Source: Prevotella sp. UBA4330
GTDB lineage: Bacteria; Bacteroidota; Bacteroidia; Bacteroidales; Bacteroidaceae
Assembly (NCBI GenBank): GCA_002394385.1
Contig: DGTS01000015.1
Location: forward strand, 14,071 to 78,070
Direction of reading: 5' to 3'
Length of the DNA: 64,000 nt
A program made the translations under genes and the position numbers. The first letter of the stretch is position 1; each line of letters begins with the position of its first letter. The notes under the pieces were generated by a model, which made no database searches, was not told where the DNA came from, and saw only the letters and a program-made list of their open reading frames with translations. Below, piece by piece: positions 14,059 through 23,175 of this stretch.

Positions 14059-16617
14059 TTATCCGCAACGCGATGCACCGCAGTTGGTGCATATCAGGCA
14101 TCCCTCTTGATAGACAAGTGTCTCCTGACCGCAGTTGGGGCAACGCTGACCTTTGGCCTCGGTGCCGTCGGAAACGTATTTCTTCAGCGCTCGCTCCACA
14201 CCGTTCTTCCACGTGTTGATGCTCTCGCTCTTCAGTTGCAGCGAACTTACGAGGCGTATGACGTGGTCGATAGGCATGCGGTAGCGCAGCACTCCTGAAA
14301 TGAGTTTTGCGTAGTTCCAGTACTCGGGGTTGAATTTCTCCGACAGTCCCTCCACAGTTGTCTTATATCCTCGTTTGTTCTCGAACTGGAAGTCATAGCG
14401 TTTCGTTCCGTTCTCGTTGACCTGCTTGATAATCTTACCTTTGGTAACCGACTTCGGGAGCATGATGCCCTCCTCGTCGTCCTGCAGACCTGTGAATATC
14501 TCGTATGGGTAACCGTCGAGCAGTCCGACGAAAGCCACCCACTTTTCCTTATTGTTCTGGAAGCGTACAACGTCGCACTCGAGTGTCTGAGGACGCACTT
14601 CGGTAACCTCGGGATGCTTGCATGGCACTGCCTCCACAGGTTTCTCCTCGGTCTTTTTCTTCTTTTCGTTCACTTGAATCATCACTCCCGAGCGCGAGCC
14701 GTCGCGGTAGATGGTGCATCCCTTGCACCCACTGCGCCAAGCCTCGACATAGAGACGGTTGACAAGTTCCTCGTCAACGTCGTTCGGAAGGTTCACGGTG
14801 ACGCTGATAGAGTGGTCAACCCATTTCTGGATAGCACCCTGCATGCGCACCTTCATCAGCCAGTCAACATCGTTGGCGGTGGCTTTATAGTATGGCGACT
14901 GCTCCACCAGAGCGTCAATCTCCTCCTGGGTGTAACGCTTCTCGGTGTCTATTCCGTTTATCTTCATCCAGTCGAGGAACTTCTTGTGATAAACAATGTA
15001 CTCCTCGAAAGAGTCGCCCACCTCATCGACGAAATCCACATGAGCCCCCTGGTCACCCGGATTCACCTTGCGGCGGCGCTTATACACCGGCAGGAACACC
15101 GGCTCAATGCCACTCGTTGTCTGTGTCATGAGCGATGTGGTGCCCGTAGGTGCTATGGTGAGGCACGCGATGTTGCGGCGGCCATATTTCTTCATGTCCT
15201 CATAAAGTTTCGGGTCGGCATCGCGAAGTCGCATTATGAACGGGTTCTTCTCTTCGCGTTTGGCATCGAAAATCTTGAATGCGCCGCGCTCCTTTGCCAT
15301 CACTACCGACGAGCCGTATGCCGCAAGGGCGAGTGTCTTATGAACATTCACCGAGAAGTCGGTGGCCTCCTGGGTGCCGTAACGCAGTCCCATAGCGGCT
15401 ATCATGTCGCCTTCGGCAGTGATGCCCACACCTGTTCGGCGTCCTTTAGAACTCTTGTCCTGAATCTTCTCCCACAGATGATACTCAGCGCCTTTCACCT
15501 CGTCGCTCTGCGGGTCGCGCCTTATCTTGTCCATGATGAGGTCTATCTTCTCCATCTCCAGATCGACGATATCGTCCATTATGCGCTGAGCCAGTGCCAC
15601 ATGTTTGCGGAACAGGTCGTAGTCGAAGTACGCCTCTTTGGTGAAAGGCTTCTTAACGTAACTGAAAAGGTTTATCGACAGCAGTCGGCACGAGTCGTAA
15701 GGACAGAGCGGAATCTCACCGCAGGGGTTGGTAGAGACGGTGCGGAAGCCCAGGTCGGCATAGCAGTCGGGGATGCTCTCGCGCAGGATAGTGTCCCAGA
15801 AGAGCACTCCTGGCTCGGCGCTTTTCCATGCGTTGTGGACAATCTTCTCCCAAAGAGCCTTTGCGCTGATGGTCTTCTTCACCATCGGGTCGTTGCTGTC
15901 GATGGGGAACTGCTGCACATACTCCTTGTCCTCGGTGGCTGCCTGCATGAACTCATCGTCGATTTTTACCGACACATTGGCACCAGTCACCTTGCCTTCG
16001 GTCATCTTAGCATCTATGAAAGCCTCGCTGTCGGGGTGCTTGATGCTTACCGAGAGCATCAGCGCACCGCGTCTTCCGTCCTGAGCCACCTCGCGAGTGG
16101 AGTTGCTGTAACGCTCCATGAAGGGCACAAGTCCTGTAGAAGTGAGTGCCGAATTGTTCACAGGCGTTCCCTTAGGACGTATCTGACTGAGGTCATGACC
16201 TACTCCTCCGCGACGTTTCATCAACTGAACCTGCTCCTCATCGATTCGCATCACGGCACCATAAGAGTCGGCATTGCCGTCAAGCCCGATAACAAAGCAG
16301 TTGCTAAGCGAAGCAACCTGGAAGTTGTTACCTATTCCCGTCATCGGCGAACCAGCAGGAACGATATAGCGGAAGTGGTCGAGCAACTCAAAGATATCTT
16401 CCGCCTTGATAGGGTTGGGATATTTTTTCTCTATGCGAGCCACCTCGTTTGCTATTCTCCAATGCATGTCCTCAGGACTCTTTTCGTATATATTTCCGAA
16501 ACTGTCCTTCATCGCATATTTGTTCACCCATACGCGGGCAGCGAGCTCGTCGCCATTAAAATATTTCAAGGACTCATTGAATGCTTCCTCTTGAGAATAG
16601 GTTTTACGTTGTTCCAT
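14059..16617 (-). CDS. nrdJ: Class II (adenosylcobalamin-dependent) ribonucleotide reductase
   Basis: This 852-residue enzyme reduces ribonucleotides to deoxyribonucleotides using a B12-derived radical, so it works with or without oxygen. Visible signatures are SNCFVIGLDGNADSYGA, the allosteric/active-site loop KRRGGVGHDLSQIRPKG, and the catalytic NPCGEIPLCPYDSCRLLSINL. The thiyl-forming segment is followed by a TSCPD domain (about residues 690-810). The C-terminus is a zinc-ribbon tail with two CxxC pairs (CPNCGQE and CTNCGASRCG), which relays electrons from thioredoxin. No cobalamin riboswitch is recognisable upstream. Cobalamin must come from uptake or synthesis genes elsewhere. Confidence 0.96.
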   Translation of the reverse strand: MEQRKTYSQEEAFNESLKYFNGDELAARVWVNKYAMKDSFGNIYEKSPEDMHWRIANEVARIEKKYPNPIKAEDIFELLDHFRYIVPAGSPMTGIGNNFQVASLSNCFVIGLDGNADSYGAVMRIDEEQVQLMKRRGGVGHDLSQIRPKGTPVNNSALTSTGLVPFMERYSNSTREVAQDGRRGALMLSVSIKHPDSEAFIDAKMTEGKVTGANVSVKIDDEFMQAATEDKEYVQQFPIDSNDPMVKKTISAKALWEKIVHNAWKSAEPGVLFWDTILRESIPDCYADLGFRTVSTNPCGEIPLCPYDSCRLLSINLFSYVKKPFTKEAYFDYDLFRKHVALAQRIMDDIVDLEMEKIDLIMDKIRRDPQSDEVKGAEYHLWEKIQDKSSKGRRTGVGITAEGDMIAAMGLRYGTQEATDFSVNVHKTLALAAYGSSVVMAKERGAFKIFDAKREEKNPFIMRLRDADPKLYEDMKKYGRRNIACLTIAPTGTTSLMTQTTSGIEPVFLPVYKRRRKVNPGDQGAHVDFVDEVGDSFEEYIVYHKKFLDWMKINGIDTEKRYTQEEIDALVEQSPYYKATANDVDWLMKVRMQGAIQKWVDHSISVTVNLPNDVDEELVNRLYVEAWRSGCKGCTIYRDGSRSGVMIQVNEKKKKTEEKPVEAVPCKHPEVTEVRPQTLECDVVRFQNNKEKWVAFVGLLDGYPYEIFTGLQDDEEGIMLPKSVTKGKIIKQVNENGTKRYDFQFENKRGYKTTVEGLSEKFNPEYWNYAKLISGVLRYRMPIDHVIRLVSSLQLKSESINTWKNGVERALKKYVSDGTEAKGQRCPNCGQETLVYQEGCLICTNCGASRCG

Positions 16618-16854
16618 AATTGCTTTAAGATGTTGATTATAAGTAATGCGCAGGTTAAGTCTTCCCTACATGTGTATTAAATTATGGTGCAAAGATAAAC
16701 TATTTTTCTGAAACAAAGAAATACTTTACGGATTATTTTAAAACAAAAAACAAAGAGGCGGTTTTCCAAAACGGAAAACTTTTTTAACAAGATGCCAGAA
16801 GAAGTTTCCCGTTTCGGCAAACTTCACGAGCCAACAACTATCATACTGACAACC

Positions 16855-16898
16855 AATATAGCCTATTTTACTCACCAATATAGCCTATTTTACTTTCC
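16855..16898. repeat. Two-copy 22-bp array, AATATAGCCTATTTTACT family
   Basis: The 18-mer AATATAGCCTATTTTACT starts at 16855 and again at 16877, exactly 22 bp apart. Each contains a near-perfect dyad (ATAG-C-CTAT). The same family forms a three-copy array at 44515-44580, 27 kb away. Confidence 0.85.
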
Positions 16899-16921
16899 AG
16901 ATGATATGCTTCCGCATTGTC

Positions 16922-17077
16922 AAAGGGCATCAATGGGAGTGCGAAAGGGCATCAATGGGAATGCGAAAGGACATCAATGGGAATGCGAAAGGGCATCAAT
17001 GGGAATGCGAAAAGGCATCAATGGGAATGTGAAAGGGCATCAGTGGGTATGCGAAAGGGCATCAATGGGAAAGGTAA
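16922..17077. repeat. Seven-copy 22-bp tandem array, GGGCATCAATGGGAATGCGA family
   Basis: The core CATCAATGGG (one copy CATCAGTGGG) begins at 16928, 16950, 16972, 16994, 17016, 17038 and 17060, exactly 22 bp apart every time. Each unit has the dyad GCAT/ATGC around CAATGGGA. Because 22 is not a multiple of three, a reading frame through it cycles through all three phases, which argues against coding. It lies upstream of the NRPS gene. Confidence 0.9.
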
Positions 17078-17109
17078 TAATAAATTATTTGACCCCAGTT
17101 GCTATTGTC

Positions 17110-17242
17110 TCCCCGCCCCTGTAGGGGAGGGGCAGGGGTGGGGTCAGTGATATAGAGGAAGGAGATAGATGGATATGGAGGGAGTTGTTTGTGAATAAAG
17201 ACACTGACCCCACCCCTATCCCCTCCCCTACAGGGGCGGGGA
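17110..17242. repeat. Inverted pair of GC-rich 40-bp elements (REPIN-like)
   Basis: The left arm (17110-17149, starting TCCCCGCCCCTGTAGGGGAG) and the right arm (17202-17242) are nearly perfect inverted copies separated by 52 bp. Related single copies lie at 62411-62430 and 62514-62552. The arms themselves contain a short palindrome (CCCCTGTAGGGG). The arrangement resembles REP pairs. No transposase gene is in the window. Confidence 0.75.
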
Positions 17243-17409
17243 AAATTTAGCAACGAAGTCAATCACTCCCCGACAGGTGCGGGGAGACATTGGCAACTGG
17301 AGGTAAATAGTTTATCATTACCTAAGTTTTTAACCACAAGTAAGATGATTATTCAAAATAAATTATTAAATTTGCAAACGATACCCACACAACGAACGGG
17401 AAGGGAAAC

Positions 17410-20400
17410 ATGCAAACGAACGCTCAGAAAGACAGCACAAGACAGGCAAGCAGCAAACTAAGCGAGGCGCAGAAGGCAGTATGGACATACTGTCATGTGC
17501 ATCGCGGCACGCCCGCTTACCACATCTGCATGCGCTTCGGACCATTCCCCGACCTTGATATTCAGAGACTTAAGACCGCTGCGGAACGCGCCATTGACAA
17601 CCATCCCATAGTGAAGGCGCGACTCGTAACCGACAGCGACGGCGAGCCTCTCATGGTGCGCCACGACGACGAACCGCCCATCGTGGAAACAATAGTGACC
17701 AACGACGCAGAGGAAGAAATGACGGTGAGTCGCTTCGCGGTGCCTCTCGACTACGACGGAGGACGACTTTACCGCCTGCTTATTCTGAAAACGGAGAGCG
17801 GAGTGTCGTTGCTCGCCAACTTCCACCACACCGTTTTCGACGGAATTTCAATGAACATACTGCTCGGCGACATCACCGATGCATACGAAGGAAACACACC
17901 GAAGCCTGAAGCAGACGACCTCTTCGTTGTTGCCCGCAAAGAACGCGAGCGACGGCAGACTGCCGACTACGATGCTGCACGACTGTGGCACGAAGCCTCT
18001 TTCCCCCGAACGGCACTCCGCAGCATGCCGCCGCCCGACAGACATGGCGCAAGCGAGCCGATGCCTAAGTTCGAGATATTCCACACCGACATAACTACGG
18101 AGCAATGGCACGACATCTGCCACAGGGCAGGACAGAGTGCCAACATCGTGAGTCTCACCGCCTTCGCCGTGTTCCTTGGCTGTTTCACGGGCGAGGATGA
18201 GGTGCGCTTCTCCACCGTTTTTCACGGTCGTCACGGCAAGAGCATGCAACGCACGGTGGGAATGATGGTTCAGACGATTCCCGTTGGCGCCCGATGGGAC
18301 GGCAAGACGGGCGTTGCCGACCTGATGCGCGACATGCGCTGGCAACAGGCACGGTGCATGGTGAACGACATCCACCCGTTCAACGAGGTGCGAAAACTAT
18401 GCGGCGGTTTTGGCGAAGTGAACTTCATATACCAAGGAAACACCCAACCGCAACAGCAGTTCTGCGGCTTCCCGATGAAGAAAGAGTTCATAATGCCCAA
18501 CATGTCGGGCTCGGCGCTCGCCATGGAACTGTGGTTCGAGGAGTGCCGTCTTGACCTTTATGTTGAGTACAACGCTGCCCTTTACTCGCGGGAGATAGTT
18601 GGCGAAATGGCGAAATGCCTTGAGCACGTGCTTCGCAACATCGCGTCGGCAGAGACAGTGGGCGACATCCGCCTTGCCGACGACGACATGACGGCACGAA
18701 TTGATGCGTTCAACATCACAAAAAACATGCCCGACACCCCGCAAAACATCATGGAATTGTTACGCCACTGGGCAAAGACGACACCCGAAGCGATGGCCGT
18801 GAGCGATGGCAGAAGACGACTCACATACGCCGAACTCGACGAGCAGAGCGACCGCCTTGCCGCATTATTAAAAACAAAAGGAGCGCAACGGGGAGACGTG
18901 GTGGCACTGCTCCTGAAGCGAGACATCTCGATGCCGCTCTGCACCATTGCCGTACTGAAGACCGGGGCGGCTTTTCTGCCATGCTCAACAGCATCGCCCG
19001 ATGCCGTGCTAAACGAGCAATGGCTTGACTCTGAGGCAAAAATTCTTGTTGCGACGAGCCTTCTCAAGCATCGCGCCGAGCAGTTCGATGGCACTGTTTT
19101 GACCATCGACGATGACGATTTCAACATAGGCGGCAACACGAAGGGGAATTTCTCTGACGTTGACATCAGGCCTAACGACCTCTTTGCCCTGTTCTATACC
19201 TCTGGCTCTACGGGCAAGCCGAAGGGCGTGAGGATGACTCATGGCAACGTGGCGGCATACTGCCAGTGGTATCGCGACTATTTCCAACCGCGCGAGGGCA
19301 CTGTAATCGGGGCTTATAACACCTTCGCCTTCGACGCTTCTATAACCGACATGTTCACCACGTTGTCGTCGGGCGCAACACTTGCAATAGTTCCCGAACA
19401 GGCGAAAAACGACATCCGTGCTGTGGCGCAATTCATTGACAGAGAGCACATTGAGATAATAGACTTGCCAACGCAGATAGGACGGCTCTTCGCGATGCAC
19501 GAACGATGCTCCTCGTTGCGACATATCGTATTGGGAGGAGAGGCAGTAACACCATTCAAGGCATGTCGCGACTATAACATTTACAACCAATACGGTCCTA
19601 CGGAAACCACGGTTGCCGTGACCATCCATCGCATGCAGGACGGCGAACAGCATGTTCCGATAGGCAAGCCGATAACGGGTGTGAGGCTATATGTGGTCGA
19701 TTCGTGCGGCAGACGGGTGCCTATAGGAGCGCCGGGCGAACTCTGGATTGCGGGAAGTCAGGTGGCCGAAGGCTATCATAAGCGTCCAAAGGAAACGGCG
19801 GAGGCATTCATCGAGAATCCTTTCTGCGACGAACCGCCCTTCGACCGCGTGTTCCGCACTGGCGACATGGTGCGCTATCGCGGGGACGGGACGCTGGAGT
19901 TTCTGAGCAGGAAAGACGGAATGGTGAAGATTCGGGGCTTCCGCGTGGAACTGGGTGCTGTGGAGGCGGCTCTCCGCAACTGCCAAGACGTGGAGGAAGC
20001 GGCGGCAACGACATTCACCGATAACAACGGAGCATTGCAGATAGCGGCATTCCTCGTTGCGCAGAAACCTCTCGATTTCGCCGCGATTAGGCAGGAGATG
20101 CTCTCGCGAGTGCCTGCCGCGATGGTACCACTGACCATGCAACAGACTGACACTCTGCCGCTTACACCGACAGGAAAGGTTGACCGCAAGGCATTGCCGA
20201 AGCCCGACATCACTGTCAATGAAGAATACTCCGAGCCGAAGAACGATACCGAGCGCGCTATCTGCGAGGTGTTTGCCCAGGTGCTCGGCAAGGAACGGGT
20301 GGGCGCAGAGACCGACTTCTTCAGTGCAGGCGGCACCAGCATCACCGCCGTTCACGTGCTGATGCAACTGGAGAAACGCGGCATCAAGGTGCAATATGCC

Positions 20401-21591
20401 GACATCTACGGTCATCCCACTGCCCGTCGGCTCGCCGAATGGATTAATGCTGAGAGGAAAGAGGAACGTAACGGTATCGTCGGCGATGACCTTGCCCTGC
20501 TGGAAAAGGCGGTTGCAGCGGGCAATTACGCCTGCCTGAACAGCAACGAGAGGGAGGTTTTGCACAATGTATTGCTAACAGGAGCAACGGGATTTCTCGG
20601 CATTCATATTCTCGCGGAACTGCTCGCGCATGATATAAACAAGGTGTGGTGCGTGGTAAGGCGCACGGGCGAGGAGTCTGCCCGCAAGAGGTTGCTCGGT
20701 GTGCTGAACCATTACTTCGGCACGAAACACGACAGTCGTTTCGAGGAATGTGTGGAACTGGTGGAAGGAGACTTGACAGACACCGCGACACTGCGGAGCA
20801 TCGAGAAGGTTACTGACAGCAAGACAACAGTAATAAACTGCGCGGCGATAGTGAAACACTTTGCTCCAAGGGAACAGTTGGAGAGCGTCAACGTGAAGGC
20901 TGCGGCAATGCTCGCCGACATCTGCGCACGTAGCGGCGCGCGAATGGTGCAAATATCGACGCTCAACACCGCCATGCCGAACGGCAACCCCTACTCCACC
21001 GCTAAGCGAAAAGCCGAGTGTCTGCTGCTGAACGATGCCGCGAATGGACTTAGATGCAGCATAATGCGCATGGGAAACCTGTCGCCACGACTCACCGACG
21101 GCATGCTGCAAGAAGGCTACGAGGGAAATGCCTCACTCAACTGGCTGCGCCTTGTGGCGGTGACCGGCTGTTGCCCGAAGCCTTATCTCAGCATGCCTGC
21201 AGAGTTCACACCCGTGGATGTGGCGGCACATGCTGTGGTGTCGCTGGCCGAGATGCCCGCAACGGGCTGTGTGTTCCACGTATTCTGTCCACCCACTCAA
21301 TGCGTGGCAGATGTCATCGGAGTCATGCAAGACTGTGGCATCAATGTGGAAACGGTGGAGAAAGAGGTTTTTGAACAACGCCTCCACCGCCTGCAAGACA
21401 ACAAGAATGCCGCACTGTCACTCGCCGTTGCGGCAGAGACGCGTTCGTTCGGCATCATGGAACTGTGGCGGGACGACGATTTCACAAAGCAGATGCTTAT
21501 GCGTTGCGGACATGAAATGCCTCCGTTGCCACACGGATACATCGAACGCACAATAAAAGAACTGGCGAGAAACGGCTTCCTTCAACTCTGA
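17410..21591 (+). CDS. Single-module NRPS with terminal reductase (C-A-PCP-R)
   Basis: This is a 1393-residue nonribosomal peptide synthetase. A condensation domain (about 15-430) has the active-site HHTVFDG (His139-His140, Asp144). An adenylation domain (about 445-945) shows YTSGSTGKPKG (596-606), NQYGPTETT (Tyr728), RTGDM (Asp819) and the catalytic lysine in TPTGKVDRKAL. A carrier domain has the phosphopantetheine serine in GGTS (Ser977). A thioester reductase domain (about 1050-1390) has GATGFLG (1058-1064) and the Tyr1195/Lys1199 pair (YSTAK). Known logic of the family: an amino acid is activated, acylated by the C domain, and released as an aldehyde or alcohol with NADPH. My hand-aligned specificity code is DATDVGQVAK, which I cannot assign. 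No phosphopantetheinyl transferase or acyl-supplying enzyme is adjacent. A nitroreductase follows. Confidence 0.93.
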   Translation: MQTNAQKDSTRQASSKLSEAQKAVWTYCHVHRGTPAYHICMRFGPFPDLDIQRLKTAAERAIDNHPIVKARLVTDSDGEPLMVRHDDEPPIVETIVTNDAEEEMTVSRFAVPLDYDGGRLYRLLILKTESGVSLLANFHHTVFDGISMNILLGDITDAYEGNTPKPEADDLFVVARKERERRQTADYDAARLWHEASFPRTALRSMPPPDRHGASEPMPKFEIFHTDITTEQWHDICHRAGQSANIVSLTAFAVFLGCFTGEDEVRFSTVFHGRHGKSMQRTVGMMVQTIPVGARWDGKTGVADLMRDMRWQQARCMVNDIHPFNEVRKLCGGFGEVNFIYQGNTQPQQQFCGFPMKKEFIMPNMSGSALAMELWFEECRLDLYVEYNAALYSREIVGEMAKCLEHVLRNIASAETVGDIRLADDDMTARIDAFNITKNMPDTPQNIMELLRHWAKTTPEAMAVSDGRRRLTYAELDEQSDRLAALLKTKGAQRGDVVALLLKRDISMPLCTIAVLKTGAAFLPCSTASPDAVLNEQWLDSEAKILVATSLLKHRAEQFDGTVLTIDDDDFNIGGNTKGNFSDVDIRPNDLFALFYTSGSTGKPKGVRMTHGNVAAYCQWYRDYFQPREGTVIGAYNTFAFDASITDMFTTLSSGATLAIVPEQAKNDIRAVAQFIDREHIEIIDLPTQIGRLFAMHERCSSLRHIVLGGEAVTPFKACRDYNIYNQYGPTETTVAVTIHRMQDGEQHVPIGKPITGVRLYVVDSCGRRVPIGAPGELWIAGSQVAEGYHKRPKETAEAFIENPFCDEPPFDRVFRTGDMVRYRGDGTLEFLSRKDGMVKIRGFRVELGAVEAALRNCQDVEEAAATTFTDNNGALQIAAFLVAQKPLDFAAIRQEMLSRVPAAMVPLTMQQTDTLPLTPTGKVDRKALPKPDITVNEEYSEPKNDTERAICEVFAQVLGKERVGAETDFFSAGGTSITAVHVLMQLEKRGIKVQYADIYGHPTARRLAEWINAERKEERNGIVGDDLALLEKAVAAGNYACLNSNEREVLHNVLLTGATGFLGIHILAELLAHDINKVWCVVRRTGEESARKRLLGVLNHYFGTKHDSRFEECVELVEGDLTDTATLRSIEKVTDSKTTVINCAAIVKHFAPREQLESVNVKAAAMLADICARSGARMVQISTLNTAMPNGNPYSTAKRKAECLLLNDAANGLRCSIMRMGNLSPRLTDGMLQEGYEGNASLNWLRLVAVTGCCPKPYLSMPAEFTPVDVAAHAVVSLAEMPATGCVFHVFCPPTQCVADVIGVMQDCGINVETVEKEVFEQRLHRLQDNKNAALSLAVAAETRSFGIMELWRDDDFTKQMLMRCGHEMPPLPHGYIERTIKELARNGFLQL

Positions 21592-21623
21592 ACGTGCATC
21601 AAGGAATGCGTCAACAACCAAGA

Positions 21624-21675
21624 AACGACAATAGCGCGTCGCGCTACAACTCATAATTTAAAACTCAATATTCAT
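21624..21675. repeat. Copy of a dispersed GC-hairpin element
   Basis: Here GACAAT is followed by the palindrome AGCGCG-T-CGCGCT and then ACAACTCATAAT. A second copy at 46482-46515 has GACAAT, a similar GC-rich palindrome and CAACTCATAAT. Both sit in short gaps between co-directional genes. Confidence 0.6.
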
Positions 21676-21686
21676 AACTTTATAAT

Positions 21687-22424
21687 ATGGAATCTCTAAA
21701 CAAAAGAAGAAGTATAAGAAAATACGCCGACAAAGACGTTAGTGACGAACTGCTGACACGCCTGCTCAAGGAGGCAGAACGCACCCAGACAATGGGTAAC
21801 CTGCAACTATACAGCGTGGTGGTGACGCGCTCTGAGGAGAAGAAAAGACAACTGGCACCGGCACACTTCAACCAGCCGATGGTGACGGGGGCTCCTGTGG
21901 TGCTCACGTTTTGCGCTGACTTCCGCCGCACATCACGATGGGCAGAGGAGCGCAAGGCGGTGCCCGGATATGACAATTTCCTCTCTTTCATCAACGCTGC
22001 GAGTGATGCACTGCTCTACACACAGACCTTCTGCAACCTTGCCGACGAGGAAGGACTGGGATATTGCTATCTCGGCACCACGGTGTATATGCCCAAGCAG
22101 ATCATTGATGTGCTCGGACTGCCGCGCCTCGTGATGCCCATCGCAACGATAACACTGGGATGGCCCGACGAGAATCCGCCTCTCTCCGACCGACTTCCCA
22201 TTGAGTCGATAATCCACAACGAAACCTATCAGGACTACACTCCTGCCCTCATCGACCGCTTTTACTCTGAGAAGGAGTCGCTGCCCGAGAACAAGGAGTT
22301 CGTGAAGATAAACAACAAGGAGACGCTTGCGCAGATTTTCACCGACATACGATACACAAAGAAGGACAACGAAGCGATGTCCGCTGGTTTTATTGAAGCC
22401 CTGAGGCAGCAAGGATTCATGTAA
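21687..22424 (+). CDS. NfsA/FRP-type nitroreductase next to the NRPS
   Basis: This is a 245-residue flavin (FMN) oxidoreductase of the nitroreductase family. It begins with the signature RRSIRKYADKDVSDELL. It has QTMGNLQLYSVVVTR, the mid-domain ASDALLYTQTFCNLADEEGLG and YLGTTVYMPKQIIDVLGLP, and the flavin-contact region ATITLGWPDENPP. The extended C-terminal part points to the NfsA/FRP subgroup, which uses NADPH. It begins 95 bp after the NRPS in the same direction, so a role in tailoring the NRPS product, such as oxidising or reducing an imine or ring, is plausible. An independent role in quinone or nitro reduction is equally possible. The family is sure and the link to the NRPS is inference. 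Confidence 0.88.
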   Translation: MESLNKRRSIRKYADKDVSDELLTRLLKEAERTQTMGNLQLYSVVVTRSEEKKRQLAPAHFNQPMVTGAPVVLTFCADFRRTSRWAEERKAVPGYDNFLSFINAASDALLYTQTFCNLADEEGLGYCYLGTTVYMPKQIIDVLGLPRLVMPIATITLGWPDENPPLSDRLPIESIIHNETYQDYTPALIDRFYSEKESLPENKEFVKINNKETLAQIFTDIRYTKKDNEAMSAGFIEALRQQGFM

Positions 22425-22485
22425 AGCAGACTCCTGTTGAAATTTATCTCGCTGATGTAACACCGTTTTTTCGAGCATAAGAAGG

Positions 22486-23100
22486 ATGAAAACATTAATG
22501 ATTATAATATTAGTTATAGTCGCTCTTTGTGTGATTATATATGTCTTGGCAACCATTCTTGAGAAGAAACAAGAAGCGGAAATCCTGAAAAAGAGAAAGG
22601 ACAGTTACCGCTCTTTTGTCGCGCGGTTTGACAAGAAATACGGCACATGCTCTGAAATAATAAAGAATCCCGTGGAGTTCGAGAACGACATATTGCGCGT
22701 TTATAAAGAATCAGGAGTTCTTGTCATTAAGGGGAAAGCCCTGAGATTTGCAGACATCATAAGAAGCAGGGTTGAACTCGACGACTCCTCTATGGCATAC
22801 GTTGCCCCGACTGTCAAGACGACAGAAGTTGACAAGACAAGTCTTATCACAAGGTCTGTCGCAGGTGCGATTCTGGGTGGGAAGACAGGAATGTTGCTCG
22901 GAGGACTAACCGCTAAACAAAAAACGACCACGCAGGTGATGCCCTACAACATTGTGGATAACTACTGCTTAATAATAGAAACCTCACTAAACCAACATCC
23001 CATAAAAAAGTTCCAGTTCTACGACGACATTAACTTGGCAAAGAAAGTCAGCAAGACCATCAACAGAACGATAGGAGAATACAGGCAAGTGAAGAAATAA
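22486..23100 (+). CDS. Small membrane-anchored protein of unknown function
   Basis: I do not recognise this 204-residue protein. It has one N-terminal hydrophobic helix (about residues 1-24, LMIIILVIVALCVIIYVLATIL), then a basic, Lys-rich segment. A soluble region (about 40-110) follows, then a glycine-rich hydrophobic stretch (VAGAILGGKTGMLLGGLTA) and a final mixed alpha/beta part. The glycine-rich stretch resembles the membrane-inserting glycine segments of small envelope proteins. It lies 61 bp after the nitroreductase in the same direction and is followed by a terminator, so it may be the last gene of the NRPS transcript. Its role there is unknown. Confidence 0.65.
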   Translation: MKTLMIIILVIVALCVIIYVLATILEKKQEAEILKKRKDSYRSFVARFDKKYGTCSEIIKNPVEFENDILRVYKESGVLVIKGKALRFADIIRSRVELDDSSMAYVAPTVKTTEVDKTSLITRSVAGAILGGKTGMLLGGLTAKQKTTTQVMPYNIVDNYCLIIETSLNQHPIKKFQFYDDINLAKKVSKTINRTIGEYRQVKK

Positions 23101-23105
23101 AAAGA

Positions 23106-23144
23106 AATCCCTTCCCCAATACGCGGGGAAGGGATTCTTTTCAC
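23106..23144 (+). terminator. Terminator at the end of the NRPS gene group
   Basis: AATCCCTTCCCC (23106-23117) pairs with GGGGAAGGGATT (23124-23135), followed by CTTTTC. It sits six bases after the stop codon at 23100 and faces the converging MFS gene. Confidence 0.85.
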
Positions 23145-23175
23145 CTTATTATATATAATAGGAGACTCTATTATT

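Noticed and set aside
14614..16680. Long 688-codon plus-strand frame opposite the ribonucleotide reductase
   Set aside because: It is antisense to a clearly conserved gene. Its length follows from the codon bias of that gene and it has no recognisable domain.
16618..16780. Cobalamin riboswitch upstream of the B12-dependent ribonucleotide reductase
   Set aside because: The B12-box was looked for and is not present; the upstream region is short and AT-rich.
16922..17077. Possible CRISPR array
   Set aside because: The repeats are directly adjacent with no unique spacers and no cas genes are present. The same holds for the other 22-bp arrays.
16792..17150. Frames reading through the 22-bp repeat array as a repetitive protein
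   Set aside because: The period is not a multiple of three, so all frames are merely open by chance. There is no promoter or conserved start.
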